A DNA stretch of 64,000 bases from Streptomyces sp. GSL17-111 (GCF_037911585.1 NZ_JBAJNS010000001.1:1983001-2047000); one strand, 5' to 3'. Shown: positions 45,817 through 55,787, numbered from the stretch's first letter. Made by a program: numbers and translations. The notes: generated by a model not told the origin, from the letters alone.

Positions 45817-48684
45817 ATGCCTGACGCGGTCCTTCGTCGTGCCGAGACGCCCGTTCTGGTGGGACGGACGGGGGAGCTGCACGCGCTGCTGGACGCCCTC
45901 ACGCACCCCCCGGCCGTCGTGCTCGTCGAGGGCGAGGCGGGGATCGGCAAGACGCGACTCGTCCGGGAGGCGCTGGGGCACGTCTCGGTGCGCGGCCGCA
46001 CGGTGCTGACCGGTGGGTGCCACCCGCTGCGCGAACCGTTCCCGTACGGGCCGGTGTTCGAGCTGCTGCGGCGGCTGGAGGGCAGGCTGCCGGCGGAGCT
46101 GAACCCGGTCTGCGGGGCGTTGCGGCCCTACCTGCCCGAGCTGGCCGAAGGGCTGCCGCCCGCGCCGGAGCCGCTCGCCGACCAGCGCGTCGACCAGCAC
46201 CGGCTGTTCCGGGCCGTGCGGGCGCTGCTGGAGGACGTCGGCGGGGGCGTCATCGTCGTCGAGGATCTGCACTGGGCCGACGAGGGGACGCGGGACCTGG
46301 TCCGCTTCCTGGTGGACGACCCGCCCGAGGGGCTGAGCACGGTCCTGAGCTACCGGCGCGAGGAACTGCCGGGGACGGGGCTGCCGCTGGGCCGTGCCTA
46401 CCGGCAGCCGCCGGGGACGACGGCGGTGCTCGTGCCACTCGGCCCGCTCGACGTCACCGGGGTACGCAGCATGACGGCGGCGCTGACCGGGACCGCCGAC
46501 GTCCCGGCCGCTCTGGCCGAGGCGCTGCACGCGCACACGGCGGGCATCCCGTTCGTCCTGGAGGAGGTCGTGCGGGCGCTGCCCGAAGGCGCGGGGACGA
46601 CGGGGCGGCTGGCGGAGCTGGGGGTCCCGACGCGGCTGCACGAGGCGATGGCGGACCGGATGGCGCTGCTCTCCCCGGTGGCGGCCGCCTGCGTCCGGGC
46701 GTCCGCGACGCTGCGGGTGCCCGCCGGTGAGGAGCTGATCGCGGCGGTTGCCGGGGCCGGTCCGGCCGAGGCGGGGACGGCGCTGCGGGACGCGCTGGGG
46801 GCGGGCGTCCTGCACGAACTGGGCCCGGACCGCTACGGGTTCCGGCACACGCTGGCGCAGCAGGCCGTCTACCACAGCGTGCCCGGACCGGCCCGGCGCG
46901 CCCTGCACCGGCGGGCGGTGCGCGCCCTGGAGTCGGCCGAGCCGCGCCCCCTCGTCCAACTGGCCTACCACGCACGGGAGTCCGGACAGCCCGACCTGTG
47001 GCGGCGGTACGGGGAGGCGGCGGCGGAGACCGCCCAGCGGATGGGCGACCTCGCGCTCGCGGTGGAGCTGCTGGAAGGGCTCCTCTCCGACGAGCACCTC
47101 GCCGCGCTGGAGCGGGCGCGGCTGGCCACCCGGCTCAGCCGGGTGGCGGTGAACACCGTCTCGCACCGGCGGGCCGCCGCGCTGCTGCGCCGGATCGTGC
47201 ACGACGACCGGCTGCCGGACGGGCTGCGCGGCGAGATCCGGCTCAACCTGGGGCTGCTGCTGCACAACCAGGGGGGCGAGTACGAGCAGGGCCGGGCGGA
47301 CACCGAGGTCGCGGTGGAGGAGCTGCGGGAGCGGCCGTCGCTCGCGGCGCGGGGCATGGCGGCCCTGGCGCTGCCCAGTTGGAGCGGGCAGCCGTACCGG
47401 GTGTACGAGCGGTGGATCGAGCGGGCCGAGGAGCTGCTCGGGGCCGACGCGGAGGGCTGGCTGCGCGCCGCCGTGCGCGGCAACCACCTGGCGCTGCGCG
47501 TCAGCCGGGGCGATCCGGCGGTGTGGCCGGAGGCGGAGGAGCTGCTGCGCAGCGCGGGGCAGGGTGACGCGCAGCAGCGCGTGCACGTGGCCCGCACCTG
47601 CGGGAACCTCGCCGACTACGCCGCCTGGCTCGGCCTGGACGGTCCGGCCCAACGCTTCCGCCGGGAGGCCGAGCGGCTGGCCACGGAGTACGGGGCCACG
47701 TTCGTGGAGGGCATCGCGGTGGGCACCGGGCTGCGGCTGGACTGGTACGGCGGGCGCTGGGAGGGGCTGACGGAACGGGCGCGGCGGGTCCTGGAGGGAC
47801 ACCTGGGGGTGGCGGCGGTCGCCGCCGACGCCCAGCTGGTGCTCGGGCAGCTCGCGCTGGCCCGTGGTGAGTGGGAGGAGGCGACGGCACGGCTGGACGC
47901 CGCCGGGGTCGCCGACCCGGACAACGCGCCCGCGCCCGTCCTCGCGTCGGCCTCCGGCGCCGCCGTGCGGCTGCTGGCGGCCCGGGGCGGGCTCAACGCC
48001 GCCTGCGCCACGGCGGACCGGGCGCTGGCCCGGCTGCGGCGCAAGGACATCTGGGCGTGGGGCGCGGAGTTGGTGCCGATGGCCGTGACGGCGTACGCGC
48101 GCGCCGGACGCCTGGACGAGGCGGAGTCCGTGACGTGCGAGTTCGCGGCGGGCGTCGCGGAGCGGGAGGCTCCGGCGGGGCACGCGGCGGTCCACGTGTG
48201 CCGGGGTGTGCTGGCGACGGCGGCACGGCGGCACGGGTCCGCCGCCCTGGCGTTCGAGGAGGCGCGGGCCGCCTACGCCGCGCTGCCCCGGCCCTACCCG
48301 GCCGCCCGCGCGGCCGAGGCGGCGGCCCGGGCAGCGCTGGCCCCCGGCGTCCCGGACGGCCGGGACCCGGCGGAGGCGGCGCGGCGGCTGGGCGCCGTCG
48401 CGGAGGAGTTCACCGCCCTCGGCGCGACGCGGGACGCCGCCCGCTGCCGGCGCGTGCTGCGGGGCACGGGCGTGGTCACGCCGTCGCGGCGCGGCCGACG
48501 CGGGTACGGGGACGCGCTCTCGCCGCGCGAGCGGGAGGTGGCCCGGCTGGTGGCCCTCGGCCACACCAACCGGGAGATCGCCGAGGTGCTGTTCCTCTCG
48601 CCGCGCACCATCGAGCAGCACGTCGCGAAGGTGCTGCGCAAGCTCGGCGTCGCCTCCCGCGCGGAGGTCCCGGCCGAGGACTGA
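45817..48684 (+). CDS. LAL-type LuxR family ATP-binding regulator
   Basis: This 955-residue regulator has an N-terminal AAA/STAND ATPase with Walker A GEAGIGKT at about 36-43 and Walker B-like VIVVEDLHWADEG, a long helical TPR-like middle, and a C-terminal LuxR helix-turn-helix (LSPREREVARLVALGHTNREIAEVLFLSPRTIEQHVAKVLRKLG split around its recognition helix). LAL proteins activate secondary metabolism or catabolic genes on binding ATP and a ligand. ATG 45817 has GGAG 6 bases upstream. It directly precedes the PKD-subtilase gene on the same strand and may control it or the upstream redox operon. Confidence 0.92.
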   Translation: MPDAVLRRAETPVLVGRTGELHALLDALTHPPAVVLVEGEAGIGKTRLVREALGHVSVRGRTVLTGGCHPLREPFPYGPVFELLRRLEGRLPAELNPVCGALRPYLPELAEGLPPAPEPLADQRVDQHRLFRAVRALLEDVGGGVIVVEDLHWADEGTRDLVRFLVDDPPEGLSTVLSYRREELPGTGLPLGRAYRQPPGTTAVLVPLGPLDVTGVRSMTAALTGTADVPAALAEALHAHTAGIPFVLEEVVRALPEGAGTTGRLAELGVPTRLHEAMADRMALLSPVAAACVRASATLRVPAGEELIAAVAGAGPAEAGTALRDALGAGVLHELGPDRYGFRHTLAQQAVYHSVPGPARRALHRRAVRALESAEPRPLVQLAYHARESGQPDLWRRYGEAAAETAQRMGDLALAVELLEGLLSDEHLAALERARLATRLSRVAVNTVSHRRAAALLRRIVHDDRLPDGLRGEIRLNLGLLLHNQGGEYEQGRADTEVAVEELRERPSLAARGMAALALPSWSGQPYRVYERWIERAEELLGADAEGWLRAAVRGNHLALRVSRGDPAVWPEAEELLRSAGQGDAQQRVHVARTCGNLADYAAWLGLDGPAQRFRREAERLATEYGATFVEGIAVGTGLRLDWYGGRWEGLTERARRVLEGHLGVAAVAADAQLVLGQLALARGEWEEATARLDAAGVADPDNAPAPVLASASGAAVRLLAARGGLNAACATADRALARLRRKDIWAWGAELVPMAVTAYARAGRLDEAESVTCEFAAGVAEREAPAGHAAVHVCRGVLATAARRHGSAALAFEEARAAYAALPRPYPAARAAEAAARAALAPGVPDGRDPAEAARRLGAVAEEFTALGATRDAARCRRVLRGTGVVTPSRRGRRGYGDALSPREREVARLVALGHTNREIAEVLFLSPRTIEQHVAKVLRKLGVASRAEVPAED

Positions 48685-48715
48685 GCGCGCAGCGGTCGGG
48701 CGCCTCGACGAATAC

Positions 48716-48730
48716 GTAGGCGCTACCTAC
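48716..48730. promoter_or_regulatory. Inverted repeat GTAGG-N5-CCTAC upstream of PKD-subtilase
   Basis: A short perfect dyad 106-120 bases before the subtilase ATG, between the LAL gene stop and the subtilase. A candidate regulator site. Confidence 0.4.
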
Positions 48731-48835
48731 CCATGTCCGGATTGTTTGCGCACCGCGCGCGGCGGAGGGTGAGGCCCGCCCGGTCCCGGTGTCTCCGCCG
48801 GGCCCGGCCCCACCCCCATGGACAGGAGCAGTGGT

Positions 48836-50608
48836 ATGCGCACAAGGAGAAGTCAGCTCGGCGCGCTGTGCGTCGGAGCGGCCACGGCGACGGTGATGGC
48901 GCTCGCCGGACCCGTGGCGGCGGCCCCGGCGGGCCAGGCCCCCGCCGAGGGTCCGATACGAAACGCCGAGGCGGCGGGCGTCGTCAAGGGCCAGTACATC
49001 GTGGCGCTGGAGGGTGACGCCTCCGTGCGGGCGGGTGCCCGGGCCTCGGTGAGGTCGGAGGCGACGGCGCTGGCCGAGGAACACGGCGCCACGGTCAAGC
49101 AGGTGTACTCCTCCGCCTTCCGCGGTTTCTCGATCTCCGCGACGGAGGCCGGGGCCAGGGCGCTGGCCGCCGCTCCGGGGGTGCGCTACGTGGAGGCGGA
49201 CGGCGTCGCGCGCGCCGTCGGCGAGCAGCCGAACCCGCCGTCGTGGGGTCTGGACCGCATCGACGGCTCCATGGACGACTCCTACGCGTACCCCGCCACG
49301 GGCGCGGGTGTCACCGCCTACGTCATCGACAGCGGCGTGGACACGAGCCACCCGGGCTTCCAGGGGCGGGCCACCAGCGGGTACGACTTCATCGACAACG
49401 ACCGCAACGCCGCCGACTGCAACGGCCACGGCACGCACGTCGCGGGCACCGTGGGCAGCCGGGACCACGGCGTCGCCAAGGACGCCGACCTCGTCGCCGT
49501 GCGGGTGCTGAACTGCCAGGGCTCGGGCCAGTGGTCGCAGATCATCGCGGGCATCGACTGGGTCGCGGACAACGCCGACGGCCCGTCCGTGGCGAACCTC
49601 TCGCTCGGCGGCGGCGCCAACTCCTCGGTGGACCAGGCCGTCCAGGGCCTCATCGACGCCGGGGTCACGACCGCCATCGCGGCGGGCAACAGCAACGCGG
49701 ACGCGTGCGGCACCAGCCCGGCCCGGGTCGCGGCGGGCATCACGCTCGGCTCGACCGACCGGGGCGACGGCCGGTCCAGCTTCTCCAACTACGGCCGCTG
49801 CCTGGACCTTTTCGCACCCGGCCGGGACATCGTCTCCACTCGCAACGGGGGCGGCACCCAGTCGATGAGCGGGACGTCGATGGCGACCCCGCACACGGCC
49901 GGTGCCGCCGCCCTGTACCTGGAGGGGAACCCGGGCGCGTCTCCGCGTGAGGTGCGGGACGCGATCGTGGGTGCGGCCGAGCAGGGTGTGGTGGGCAACC
50001 CGGGTGGTGGTTCGCCGAACCTGCTGCTGGACGTGTCGGGCCTGGGCGGTGCTCCGGAGCCGGGTGAGCCCAGCGCGGAGTTCACCGCCCAGTGCTCGGA
50101 GTCCGAGCCGAGCTGTGCGTTCGACGCCTCCGGGTCCTCCGACCCGGACGGTGACATCGCCTCCTACGCGTGGGACTTCGGCGACGGGGAGTCGGGCAGC
50201 GGGGTGAACCCCTCGCACACCTACGCGGCGGCCGGGAGCTACGAGGTGACGCTGACCGTCACCGACACCGACGGCAACCGCGACACCGCCACCCGCACCG
50301 TGCGCGCCGGGCGGCCCCCGGCCGGTGAGGAGCCCACCGCCTCCTTCACCGCCTTCTGCATGCAGGACGTCTGCGACTTCGACGCCTCCGGCTCCACCGA
50401 CCCCGACGGTGACATCGCCTCCTACGCCTGGGACTTCGGCGACGGCACCAGCGGCACCGGGGCCACCGTCTCCCACCGCTACCCCGCCGCCCAGCAGAAC
50501 TACACCGTCCGCCTCACCGTCACCGACACCGCCGGTCAGACCGACACCGCCACCCGCACCCTCCAGTGCTGGAACTTCGGCACCAGCGCCTTCTGCTTCC
50601 CCCAGTAA
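48836..50608 (+). CDS. Subtilisin family (S8) protease with two PKD domains
   Basis: This 590-residue secreted protease has a signal peptide (1-30), I9 propeptide (about 50-125) and S8 domain (about 135-400) with Asp165, His198, Asn285 and Ser348 all in canonical motifs. Cysteines in DCNGHGTH, NCQG, ACGTS and GRCLD suggest proteinase K-like disulfides. Two C-terminal PKD domains (about 413-497 and 505-585) should bind substrate or surfaces; each carries its own Cys pair. The DNA of the two PKD cores is nearly identical, pointing to recent duplication. ATG 48836 has AGGAG at 7 bases. Confidence 0.95.
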   Translation: MRTRRSQLGALCVGAATATVMALAGPVAAAPAGQAPAEGPIRNAEAAGVVKGQYIVALEGDASVRAGARASVRSEATALAEEHGATVKQVYSSAFRGFSISATEAGARALAAAPGVRYVEADGVARAVGEQPNPPSWGLDRIDGSMDDSYAYPATGAGVTAYVIDSGVDTSHPGFQGRATSGYDFIDNDRNAADCNGHGTHVAGTVGSRDHGVAKDADLVAVRVLNCQGSGQWSQIIAGIDWVADNADGPSVANLSLGGGANSSVDQAVQGLIDAGVTTAIAAGNSNADACGTSPARVAAGITLGSTDRGDGRSSFSNYGRCLDLFAPGRDIVSTRNGGGTQSMSGTSMATPHTAGAAALYLEGNPGASPREVRDAIVGAAEQGVVGNPGGGSPNLLLDVSGLGGAPEPGEPSAEFTAQCSESEPSCAFDASGSSDPDGDIASYAWDFGDGESGSGVNPSHTYAAAGSYEVTLTVTDTDGNRDTATRTVRAGRPPAGEEPTASFTAFCMQDVCDFDASGSTDPDGDIASYAWDFGDGTSGTGATVSHRYPAAQQNYTVRLTVTDTAGQTDTATRTLQCWNFGTSAFCFPQ

Positions 50609-50647
50609 GTCCGGGGGGAGAACCGTCGCAGCCCTGACGTGACGAAG

Positions 50648-50687
50648 GGGGCGTGCCGGTCCGGGACCGTCCGGACCGGCACGCCCC
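50648..50687. terminator. Bidirectional terminator between PKD-subtilase and liv operon
   Basis: Perfect 17-bp arms (50648-50664 with 50671-50687) with a 6-base loop between two convergent genes. Confidence 0.88.
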
Positions 50688-50719
50688 TCGTCGTCGTCGA
50701 CCGGGGGTCGCCCGGGGCG

Positions 50720-51982
50720 TCATTCCGCCGAGGTCAGGTACTCCTCCACGCCGGGCGGCTGCGTGGCGTCCTCGACGGGCGCGGTGCCGCCGACGGAGTC
50801 CTGGGCGGGCCGGATGATGTAGGACTGCTTGCTGGACGGGCTGCCCGGGTCGGAGAAGTCCTGCGGGGAGCCGAGGCCGACGTCGACCTGGTCGCGGGAG
50901 CGGTGCGCCTCGACCAGCCCTTCGCGGGTGAGGTCCTTGGCGTCACAGGCCGCCTTCAGGCTCTCGCCCATGAGGACGGCGGCGTTGAAGCCGGAGAGCA
51001 CCCCGGAGTCGACGAGGTCGCCGGGGTACGCCTCCTGGTAGTCGGCCACCATCTGCCTCACCTCCGGGAGTTCGGAGCTGACGGACGGGATGGCCGTCAC
51101 GATGTGGAGCATGGCCTCCAGCGCCGGGGCGGCCGGGGTGTCCAGCAGTTGCGGCGCGAAGCCGGGGGCGCTGGTGACGACGGGCACCTCGAAGCCCGAG
51201 GCCGCCGCCACGCCCACGAGCGAGGCGGTCTGCGCGGGCCCGGCGCTGATGAGCATGGCGTCGACGTCCTCCCCGCGCACGGCGGTGACCTGGGCCGTCA
51301 GGTCGGTGTCGGTCGCCTTGATCTTCTGCTCGACGATGTCGATCCCGGCCTGCTCGGCCGCGTACGTCGAGCCCTGCACCGCGTTGGCCCCGTACTCGCC
51401 CTCGAAGTAGACGTGGCCGATCGTGTCCCCCTCCTTCAGGCCCTGTTCGCGGACGAGGAAGTCCACCGCCCGCATCATGTCCAGGTCGTAGGTGGTGCCG
51501 AGCACCTGGACGGCGTCGTGGCCCAGCAGCGAGGCGGACCACGCCTGGGGGAAGGAGAGCACGGCGTCGCGCTCGAGGTCGTCGATGAGGGCGTCGACCA
51601 CCGGTGAGCCGATGACCTGCGGCATCGCGATCACGTCCGGGGAGATCTTGGAGTAGGCGGCCACGGCCTTCTGCACGTCGTAGCCGTGGTCCTCGACCTC
51701 GATCTCGATGGTGCGCCCGCAGATGCCGCCGTCGTCGTTGATCTGCTCGGCCCACATCTGCTGGGCCTGCACGATGCTCTTGCCGAGCGTGGCGTAGGGG
51801 CCGCTGAGGTCGGTGAGGGCGCCGAGGGTGATGGTCTCCTCGGTGACGCCGGGGCCCGTCTTCACGCCGTCGGCGCCGGTGCCCCCGCCGGAGTCGGACG
51901 CCTTGGTGCTGCACGCGGTGCCGAGGAGGGAGAGGGCGGCCAGGGCCGCGAGGGCGGCGGCCGGTCGTCTGATGCGGTTCAC
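50720..51982 (-). CDS. Branched-chain amino acid-type ABC transporter substrate-binding lipoprotein
   Basis: This 420-residue type I periplasmic-binding protein of the Leu/Ile/Val family has lipobox LLGTAC near residue 24 and domain start ETITLGALTDLSGPYATLGKS. The ligand may be amino acids, amides or aromatic acids; family members vary. GTG 51982 follows AAGGAG at 8 bases and overlaps the stop of the permease gene in GTGA. It is the last gene of a five-gene transporter operon, contrary to the more common arrangement with the binding protein first. Confidence 0.92.
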   Translation of the reverse strand: MNRIRRPAAALAALAALSLLGTACSTKASDSGGGTGADGVKTGPGVTEETITLGALTDLSGPYATLGKSIVQAQQMWAEQINDDGGICGRTIEIEVEDHGYDVQKAVAAYSKISPDVIAMPQVIGSPVVDALIDDLERDAVLSFPQAWSASLLGHDAVQVLGTTYDLDMMRAVDFLVREQGLKEGDTIGHVYFEGEYGANAVQGSTYAAEQAGIDIVEQKIKATDTDLTAQVTAVRGEDVDAMLISAGPAQTASLVGVAAASGFEVPVVTSAPGFAPQLLDTPAAPALEAMLHIVTAIPSVSSELPEVRQMVADYQEAYPGDLVDSGVLSGFNAAVLMGESLKAACDAKDLTREGLVEAHRSRDQVDVGLGSPQDFSDPGSPSSKQSYIIRPAQDSVGGTAPVEDATQPPGVEEYLTSAE

Positions 51983-53208
51983 GGGCGGGACTCCTTGCGT
52001 TGCGCGGAGGGGACGGGCAGGGGGGTGGCGTGGGGGCCGGAGCCCGGCGGCGGGCCGGAGCCGGGCGGCGCGCCGGTGCCGGCGGCCGGGTCGGGCCCGG
52101 TGGGGCTGCGGTCCGGCCGGGCGCGGGCGGGGCGGCGGCGCAGCAGGCCGGCCAGCCCGCCGGGCGCGTAGCGCAGGACGACGATGATGGCGGCGCCGTA
52201 GAGGTAGCGCGCGGCCTCCGTCGGCCCGACGACGTGGCCGGGGCCGCCCGGCTCGTCGACGATCGGGAGGGCGTCGGCGTACCGGGCCATGACCAGGGGC
52301 AGCGCCGTGACGAACGCCGCTCCCGCCACGGCTCCGCCCACCGAGCCGAGCCCGCCGATGACGATCATGGCGAGGTAGTCGATGGAGAGGACCAGCCCGA
52401 AGTAGTCCGGCACGATCCGGCGGAAGGCGAGGGCGATGAGCGCGCCGGACAGGCCCGCGTACATGGAGGAGACGACGAACGCGGCCGAGCGGTAGCGGGC
52501 GACGGGCACGCCCATGACGGAGGCGGCCACCTCGCTGTCCCGCACCGCCGCCATGGCCCGGCCGGGTCGGCCGCGCAGGATGTTGCGGGCGGTGAACCAG
52601 GCCACGGCGAGCAGCGTCAGGCCGAGGTACCACAGCCGCTCCTCGGCGCCGAACGGCACGCCGAGGACCGACAGTTCCGGGTCCTGACTGGTGAAGGAGA
52701 AGCCGAACAGCTCGAAGGGCGCCACCGCGCGGCCGTTGTACCCGCCGGTGACGGACTCGGCGTTGAGCATGACGTGGTGGCCGATGAAGACGAGCGCCAG
52801 CGTCGCCACGCCGAGGTAGATGCCGCGCACCCGGCCGGAGACGGGGCTGAAGAGTCCGCCCGCCACCCCGGCCAGGCAGACGGCCAGCACCAGCGCGAGC
52901 GGCGCGGGCAGTCCGGGTCCGGGCTCACCGGCCAGCCAGGCGTAGCCGTAGGCGCCGACGGCGAGGAAGAAGGCGTGCCCCAGGGAGAGTTGGCCCGCTC
53001 CCCCGCTGAGCAGGTTCAGTCCGATGGCGCCGATGGCCGCCGCCATGGCGAACAGTCCGATCTGGAGCCAGTACGCCTCCGCGTAGAGCGGCAGCGCGCA
53101 CAGCAGCAGGACGCCGGCGACGGCGAGGAGCGGACGCCGGGCCCGGGACGTCAGGGGCGTACGGGACGTCAGCGGGGCGCGGGACGTGCGGGCGGTGCGG
53201 TCAGACAC
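51979..53208 (-). CDS. livM: Branched-chain amino acid-type ABC transporter permease LivM
   Basis: This 409-residue permease has about ten hydrophobic helices and the LivM signature GLNLLSGGAGQLSLGHAFFLAVGAYGYA. A charged Arg/Thr/Ser N-terminal leader and a Pro/Gly-rich C-terminal tail of about 45 residues extend beyond the usual core. The GTG start overlaps the livH stop by eight bases; the end overlaps the binding-protein gene by four. Confidence 0.93.
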   Translation of the reverse strand: MSDRTARTSRAPLTSRTPLTSRARRPLLAVAGVLLLCALPLYAEAYWLQIGLFAMAAAIGAIGLNLLSGGAGQLSLGHAFFLAVGAYGYAWLAGEPGPGLPAPLALVLAVCLAGVAGGLFSPVSGRVRGIYLGVATLALVFIGHHVMLNAESVTGGYNGRAVAPFELFGFSFTSQDPELSVLGVPFGAEERLWYLGLTLLAVAWFTARNILRGRPGRAMAAVRDSEVAASVMGVPVARYRSAAFVVSSMYAGLSGALIALAFRRIVPDYFGLVLSIDYLAMIVIGGLGSVGGAVAGAAFVTALPLVMARYADALPIVDEPGGPGHVVGPTEAARYLYGAAIIVVLRYAPGGLAGLLRRRPARARPDRSPTGPDPAAGTGAPPGSGPPPGSGPHATPLPVPSAQRKESRP

Positions 53209-54091
53209 GGACGGCCTCCTTCGTGCCCAGCAGGCCGTGCGGGCGAATCAGCAGGACGGTGATCATCACCAGGTAGGGCGCCACGTCGCCCAGGCCCCGC
53301 CCGAAACCGCTCAGTTCGCTCTGGTACCCGGCGGCCAGCGCCTCGGTCACGCCGATGAGCAGGCTGCCGACCAGCGCGCCCGGTGGGGACGTCATGCCGC
53401 CGAGGATGGCGGCGGGGAACGCCTTCAGGGCGATCTGCCCCGTCGTGCGCTCCAGTCCGGGGGCGGGGAAGGCGGTGAGGAAGAGGGCGGCGAGCGCGGC
53501 GAGCGCCCCGGCCAGGCACCAGGCAAGGGTGCGAATGCGGCTGAGCGGGATGCCCATGAGGGCGGCGGCCTCGCGGTCCTCGGCGGCGGCGCGCAGCGAC
53601 AGGCCCCAGGAGGTGTAGCGGAACGCGGCGAACACCGCCCCGATGACGAGGACGGACACGGTGATGCAGGCGATGCGGCTGACGGGCACGGTGACGCCGC
53701 CCAGGGCGACGACCTCGTTGCCCCACGGGTCACCGAGGGAGAGCAGGTCCCCGCCGATGCGCCGGGCCAGTTCGGTGACGATCAGGATGTCGACGCCGAT
53801 GGTGAGGATCGTGAGGATGTGGTGCTGCGACGGGTCCAGGCCGCGCAGCAGCAGCCGGTCGACGGCCCCCGCCAGGACGGCCGTCGCGAGGACGCCGACG
53901 GCGAGCGCCGCGAGGAAGCCGATGTGCTCGTGCAGGACGGCGGTGAGGTACCCGCCGAAGAGCAGCATCGAGCCCTGGGCGAAGTTCATCACCCCGGACG
54001 CCTTGAAGATGATGACGAAGCCGAGGGCGACCAGGGCGTAGACCGAGCCGAGGGCCAGGCCGTTGATCAGGATGTCGAGCGCTTGGTTCAT
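53201..54091 (-). CDS. livH: Branched-chain amino acid-type ABC transporter permease LivH
   Basis: This 296-residue permease begins MNQALDILINGLALGSVYALVALGFVIIFKASGVMNFAQGSM (a LivH hallmark), has about eight membrane helices and contains RAAAEDREAAALMGIP, the cytosolic EAA-like loop. It pairs with LivM to form the channel. The ATG overlaps the livG stop (ATGA). Confidence 0.94.
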   Translation of the reverse strand: MNQALDILINGLALGSVYALVALGFVIIFKASGVMNFAQGSMLLFGGYLTAVLHEHIGFLAALAVGVLATAVLAGAVDRLLLRGLDPSQHHILTILTIGVDILIVTELARRIGGDLLSLGDPWGNEVVALGGVTVPVSRIACITVSVLVIGAVFAAFRYTSWGLSLRAAAEDREAAALMGIPLSRIRTLAWCLAGALAALAALFLTAFPAPGLERTTGQIALKAFPAAILGGMTSPPGALVGSLLIGVTEALAAGYQSELSGFGRGLGDVAPYLVMITVLLIRPHGLLGTKEAVRV

Positions 54092-54969
54092 GCGGGGGAC
54101 TCCTGGTCGGCGCCGGACGGCGCGGCGTGCGGAGGTGTGGCGTCGGGAGCCGTGGACGGTGTCGGGTCGGTGCCGGGCCCGGCGGTGGCCGGGGTGCCGA
54201 GGTAGGCGCGGAGCACCGCCGGGTCGTTGCGGACCTCCTCGGGGGTGCCGCCCGCGATGCGGCGGCCGAAGTCCAGCACGGTGACCTCGTCGGCGAGCCG
54301 CATGACGAGCCCCATGTCGTGCTCCACCAGGACGACGGAGAGGCCGAGTTCGGCGCGCACGGTGCGGACGACGTCGGCCATCCGGTCCCGTTCGGCGCCG
54401 TTCATCCCGGCCACCGGCTCGTCCAGCAGCAGCACGCGCGGCTCCAGGCACAGGGCGCGCGCCAGCTCGACGCGCTTGCGGTCGCCGTAGGAGAGCAGGC
54501 CGACAGGCGTGTCGAACAGCGCGCCGAGCCCGGTGAGTTCGGCGAACTCGCGGGCCCGCCGCAGGTGCGTGCGCTGCTCGCGCACCGCGTGCGGCAGCCG
54601 CAGCGCGGCGGACGCGAAGCCCGCCTTCGTCAGCCCGTGCCGCCCGAGCATCAGGTTGTCGGCGACGGTCCCGGCGGTGGTGACGATGTTCTGGAAGGTG
54701 CGGGCCACCCCGAGCCCCGCGATGCGGTGCGGCGCGAGCCGGGTCAGCTCGTGCTCGCCGAGCCGGACGCTGCCCGACGCCGGGCGGCACACGCCGGAGA
54801 GGACGTTGAAGCAGGTCGACTTCCCGGCCCCGTTCGGCCCGATGAGGGCGTGCACGGTCCCGGGGCGGACGGTGAACCCGACGGCGTCCAGCGCGACGAG
54901 TCCGGCGAAGCGCACGGTGAGGTCCGTGACGGTCAGGGGCGGCGGCGGTGTCGGGGCGGTCGCGCTCAT
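54088..54969 (-). CDS. livG: Branched-chain amino acid-type ABC transporter ATP-binding protein LivG
   Basis: This 293-residue ATPase has Walker A GPNGAGKST, ABC signature LSYGDRKRVELARAL (the LSYG form typical of LivG), Walker B LLLDEPVAGMN and the H-loop VEHDMGLVM. A Pro/Thr/Ala-rich tail of about 35 residues follows the LivG C-terminal segment. The ATG overlaps the livF stop (ATGA). Confidence 0.95.
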   Translation of the reverse strand: MSATAPTPPPPLTVTDLTVRFAGLVALDAVGFTVRPGTVHALIGPNGAGKSTCFNVLSGVCRPASGSVRLGEHELTRLAPHRIAGLGVARTFQNIVTTAGTVADNLMLGRHGLTKAGFASAALRLPHAVREQRTHLRRAREFAELTGLGALFDTPVGLLSYGDRKRVELARALCLEPRVLLLDEPVAGMNGAERDRMADVVRTVRAELGLSVVLVEHDMGLVMRLADEVTVLDFGRRIAGGTPEEVRNDPAVLRAYLGTPATAGPGTDPTPSTAPDATPPHAAPSGADQESPA

Positions 54970-55787
54970 CCGGTGCTCACCCCCTCGCCGAGGTAGAGCC
55001 GGCCGACCTCGTCGGAGCGGGACAGCTCCTCGGCGGGTCCGGAGAGCCCGACCCGTCCGACCTCCAGCACGTAGGCGTGGTCGGCGAGGGCGAGCGCCAT
55101 GGCCGCGTTCTGCTCCACGAGCAGCACGGACGTGCCCTGGGCGTGGATCTCGCGGACGACCTCCGCGATGCGCTCGACCATCAGCGGGGCCAGACCCAGC
55201 GACGGCTCGTCCAGCAGCAGGAGCCGGGGCCAGGCCATCAGGGCGCGCCCGATGGCGAGCATCTGCTGCTCGCCGCCGGACAGCAGCCCGGCACGCTGGC
55301 CGGTGCGCTCGGCGAGGCGGGGGAAGAGCCCGTAGACCCGCTCGCGGGCGGCGGTGTTCCCGCCGTCGGCGTCCCGCCGCACCCGGCCGAGGCCGCCGGC
55401 CCTCAGGTTCTCGTCGACCGTCATGCCTCCGAAGACGCGGCGGCCCTCGGGGACCTGCACGACGCCCGCCCGGACGGCCGCCACCGGGTCGGTGCCGTCC
55501 AGCGAGCGGTCCCCGTACGTCACGGTCCCGGCGGTGACGCCGCCCCGGTACAGGCGCAGCGTGCCGGACACCGCGCGCAGCAGCGTGGTCTTGCCCGCGC
55601 CGTTGGAGCCCAGCAGGGCGACGACGCCCCCGGCGGGCACGGTGAGGCTGACGTCGTCCAGGGCCGTGACGGCGCGGCCGTACCGCACCTGGAGGCCGTC
55701 GACCCGCAGGTCCGCCGGTCCGTCGCCGGGCGGCGCGCCGGAGCGGGAGGGAGGTGGCGCGCCGGGGCGCGCTCGGAAGCCGAACAT
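54966..55787 (-). CDS. livF: Branched-chain amino acid-type ABC transporter ATP-binding protein LivF
   Basis: This 273-residue ATPase has Walker A GSNGAGKTT, signature LLSGGEQQMLAIGRALM, Walker B LLLDEPSLGLAP and H-loop VEQNAAMAL. Its first 30 residues are Pro/Arg/Gly-rich and outside the family core. The ATG has GAGGAGGAG upstream. It is the first gene of the transporter operon; order livF-G-H-M-binding protein, all joined by overlaps of four or eight bases, which implies tight translational coupling. Confidence 0.95.
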   Translation of the reverse strand: MFGFRARPGAPPPSRSGAPPGDGPADLRVDGLQVRYGRAVTALDDVSLTVPAGGVVALLGSNGAGKTTLLRAVSGTLRLYRGGVTAGTVTYGDRSLDGTDPVAAVRAGVVQVPEGRRVFGGMTVDENLRAGGLGRVRRDADGGNTAARERVYGLFPRLAERTGQRAGLLSGGEQQMLAIGRALMAWPRLLLLDEPSLGLAPLMVERIAEVVREIHAQGTSVLLVEQNAAMALALADHAYVLEVGRVGLSGPAEELSRSDEVGRLYLGEGVSTG

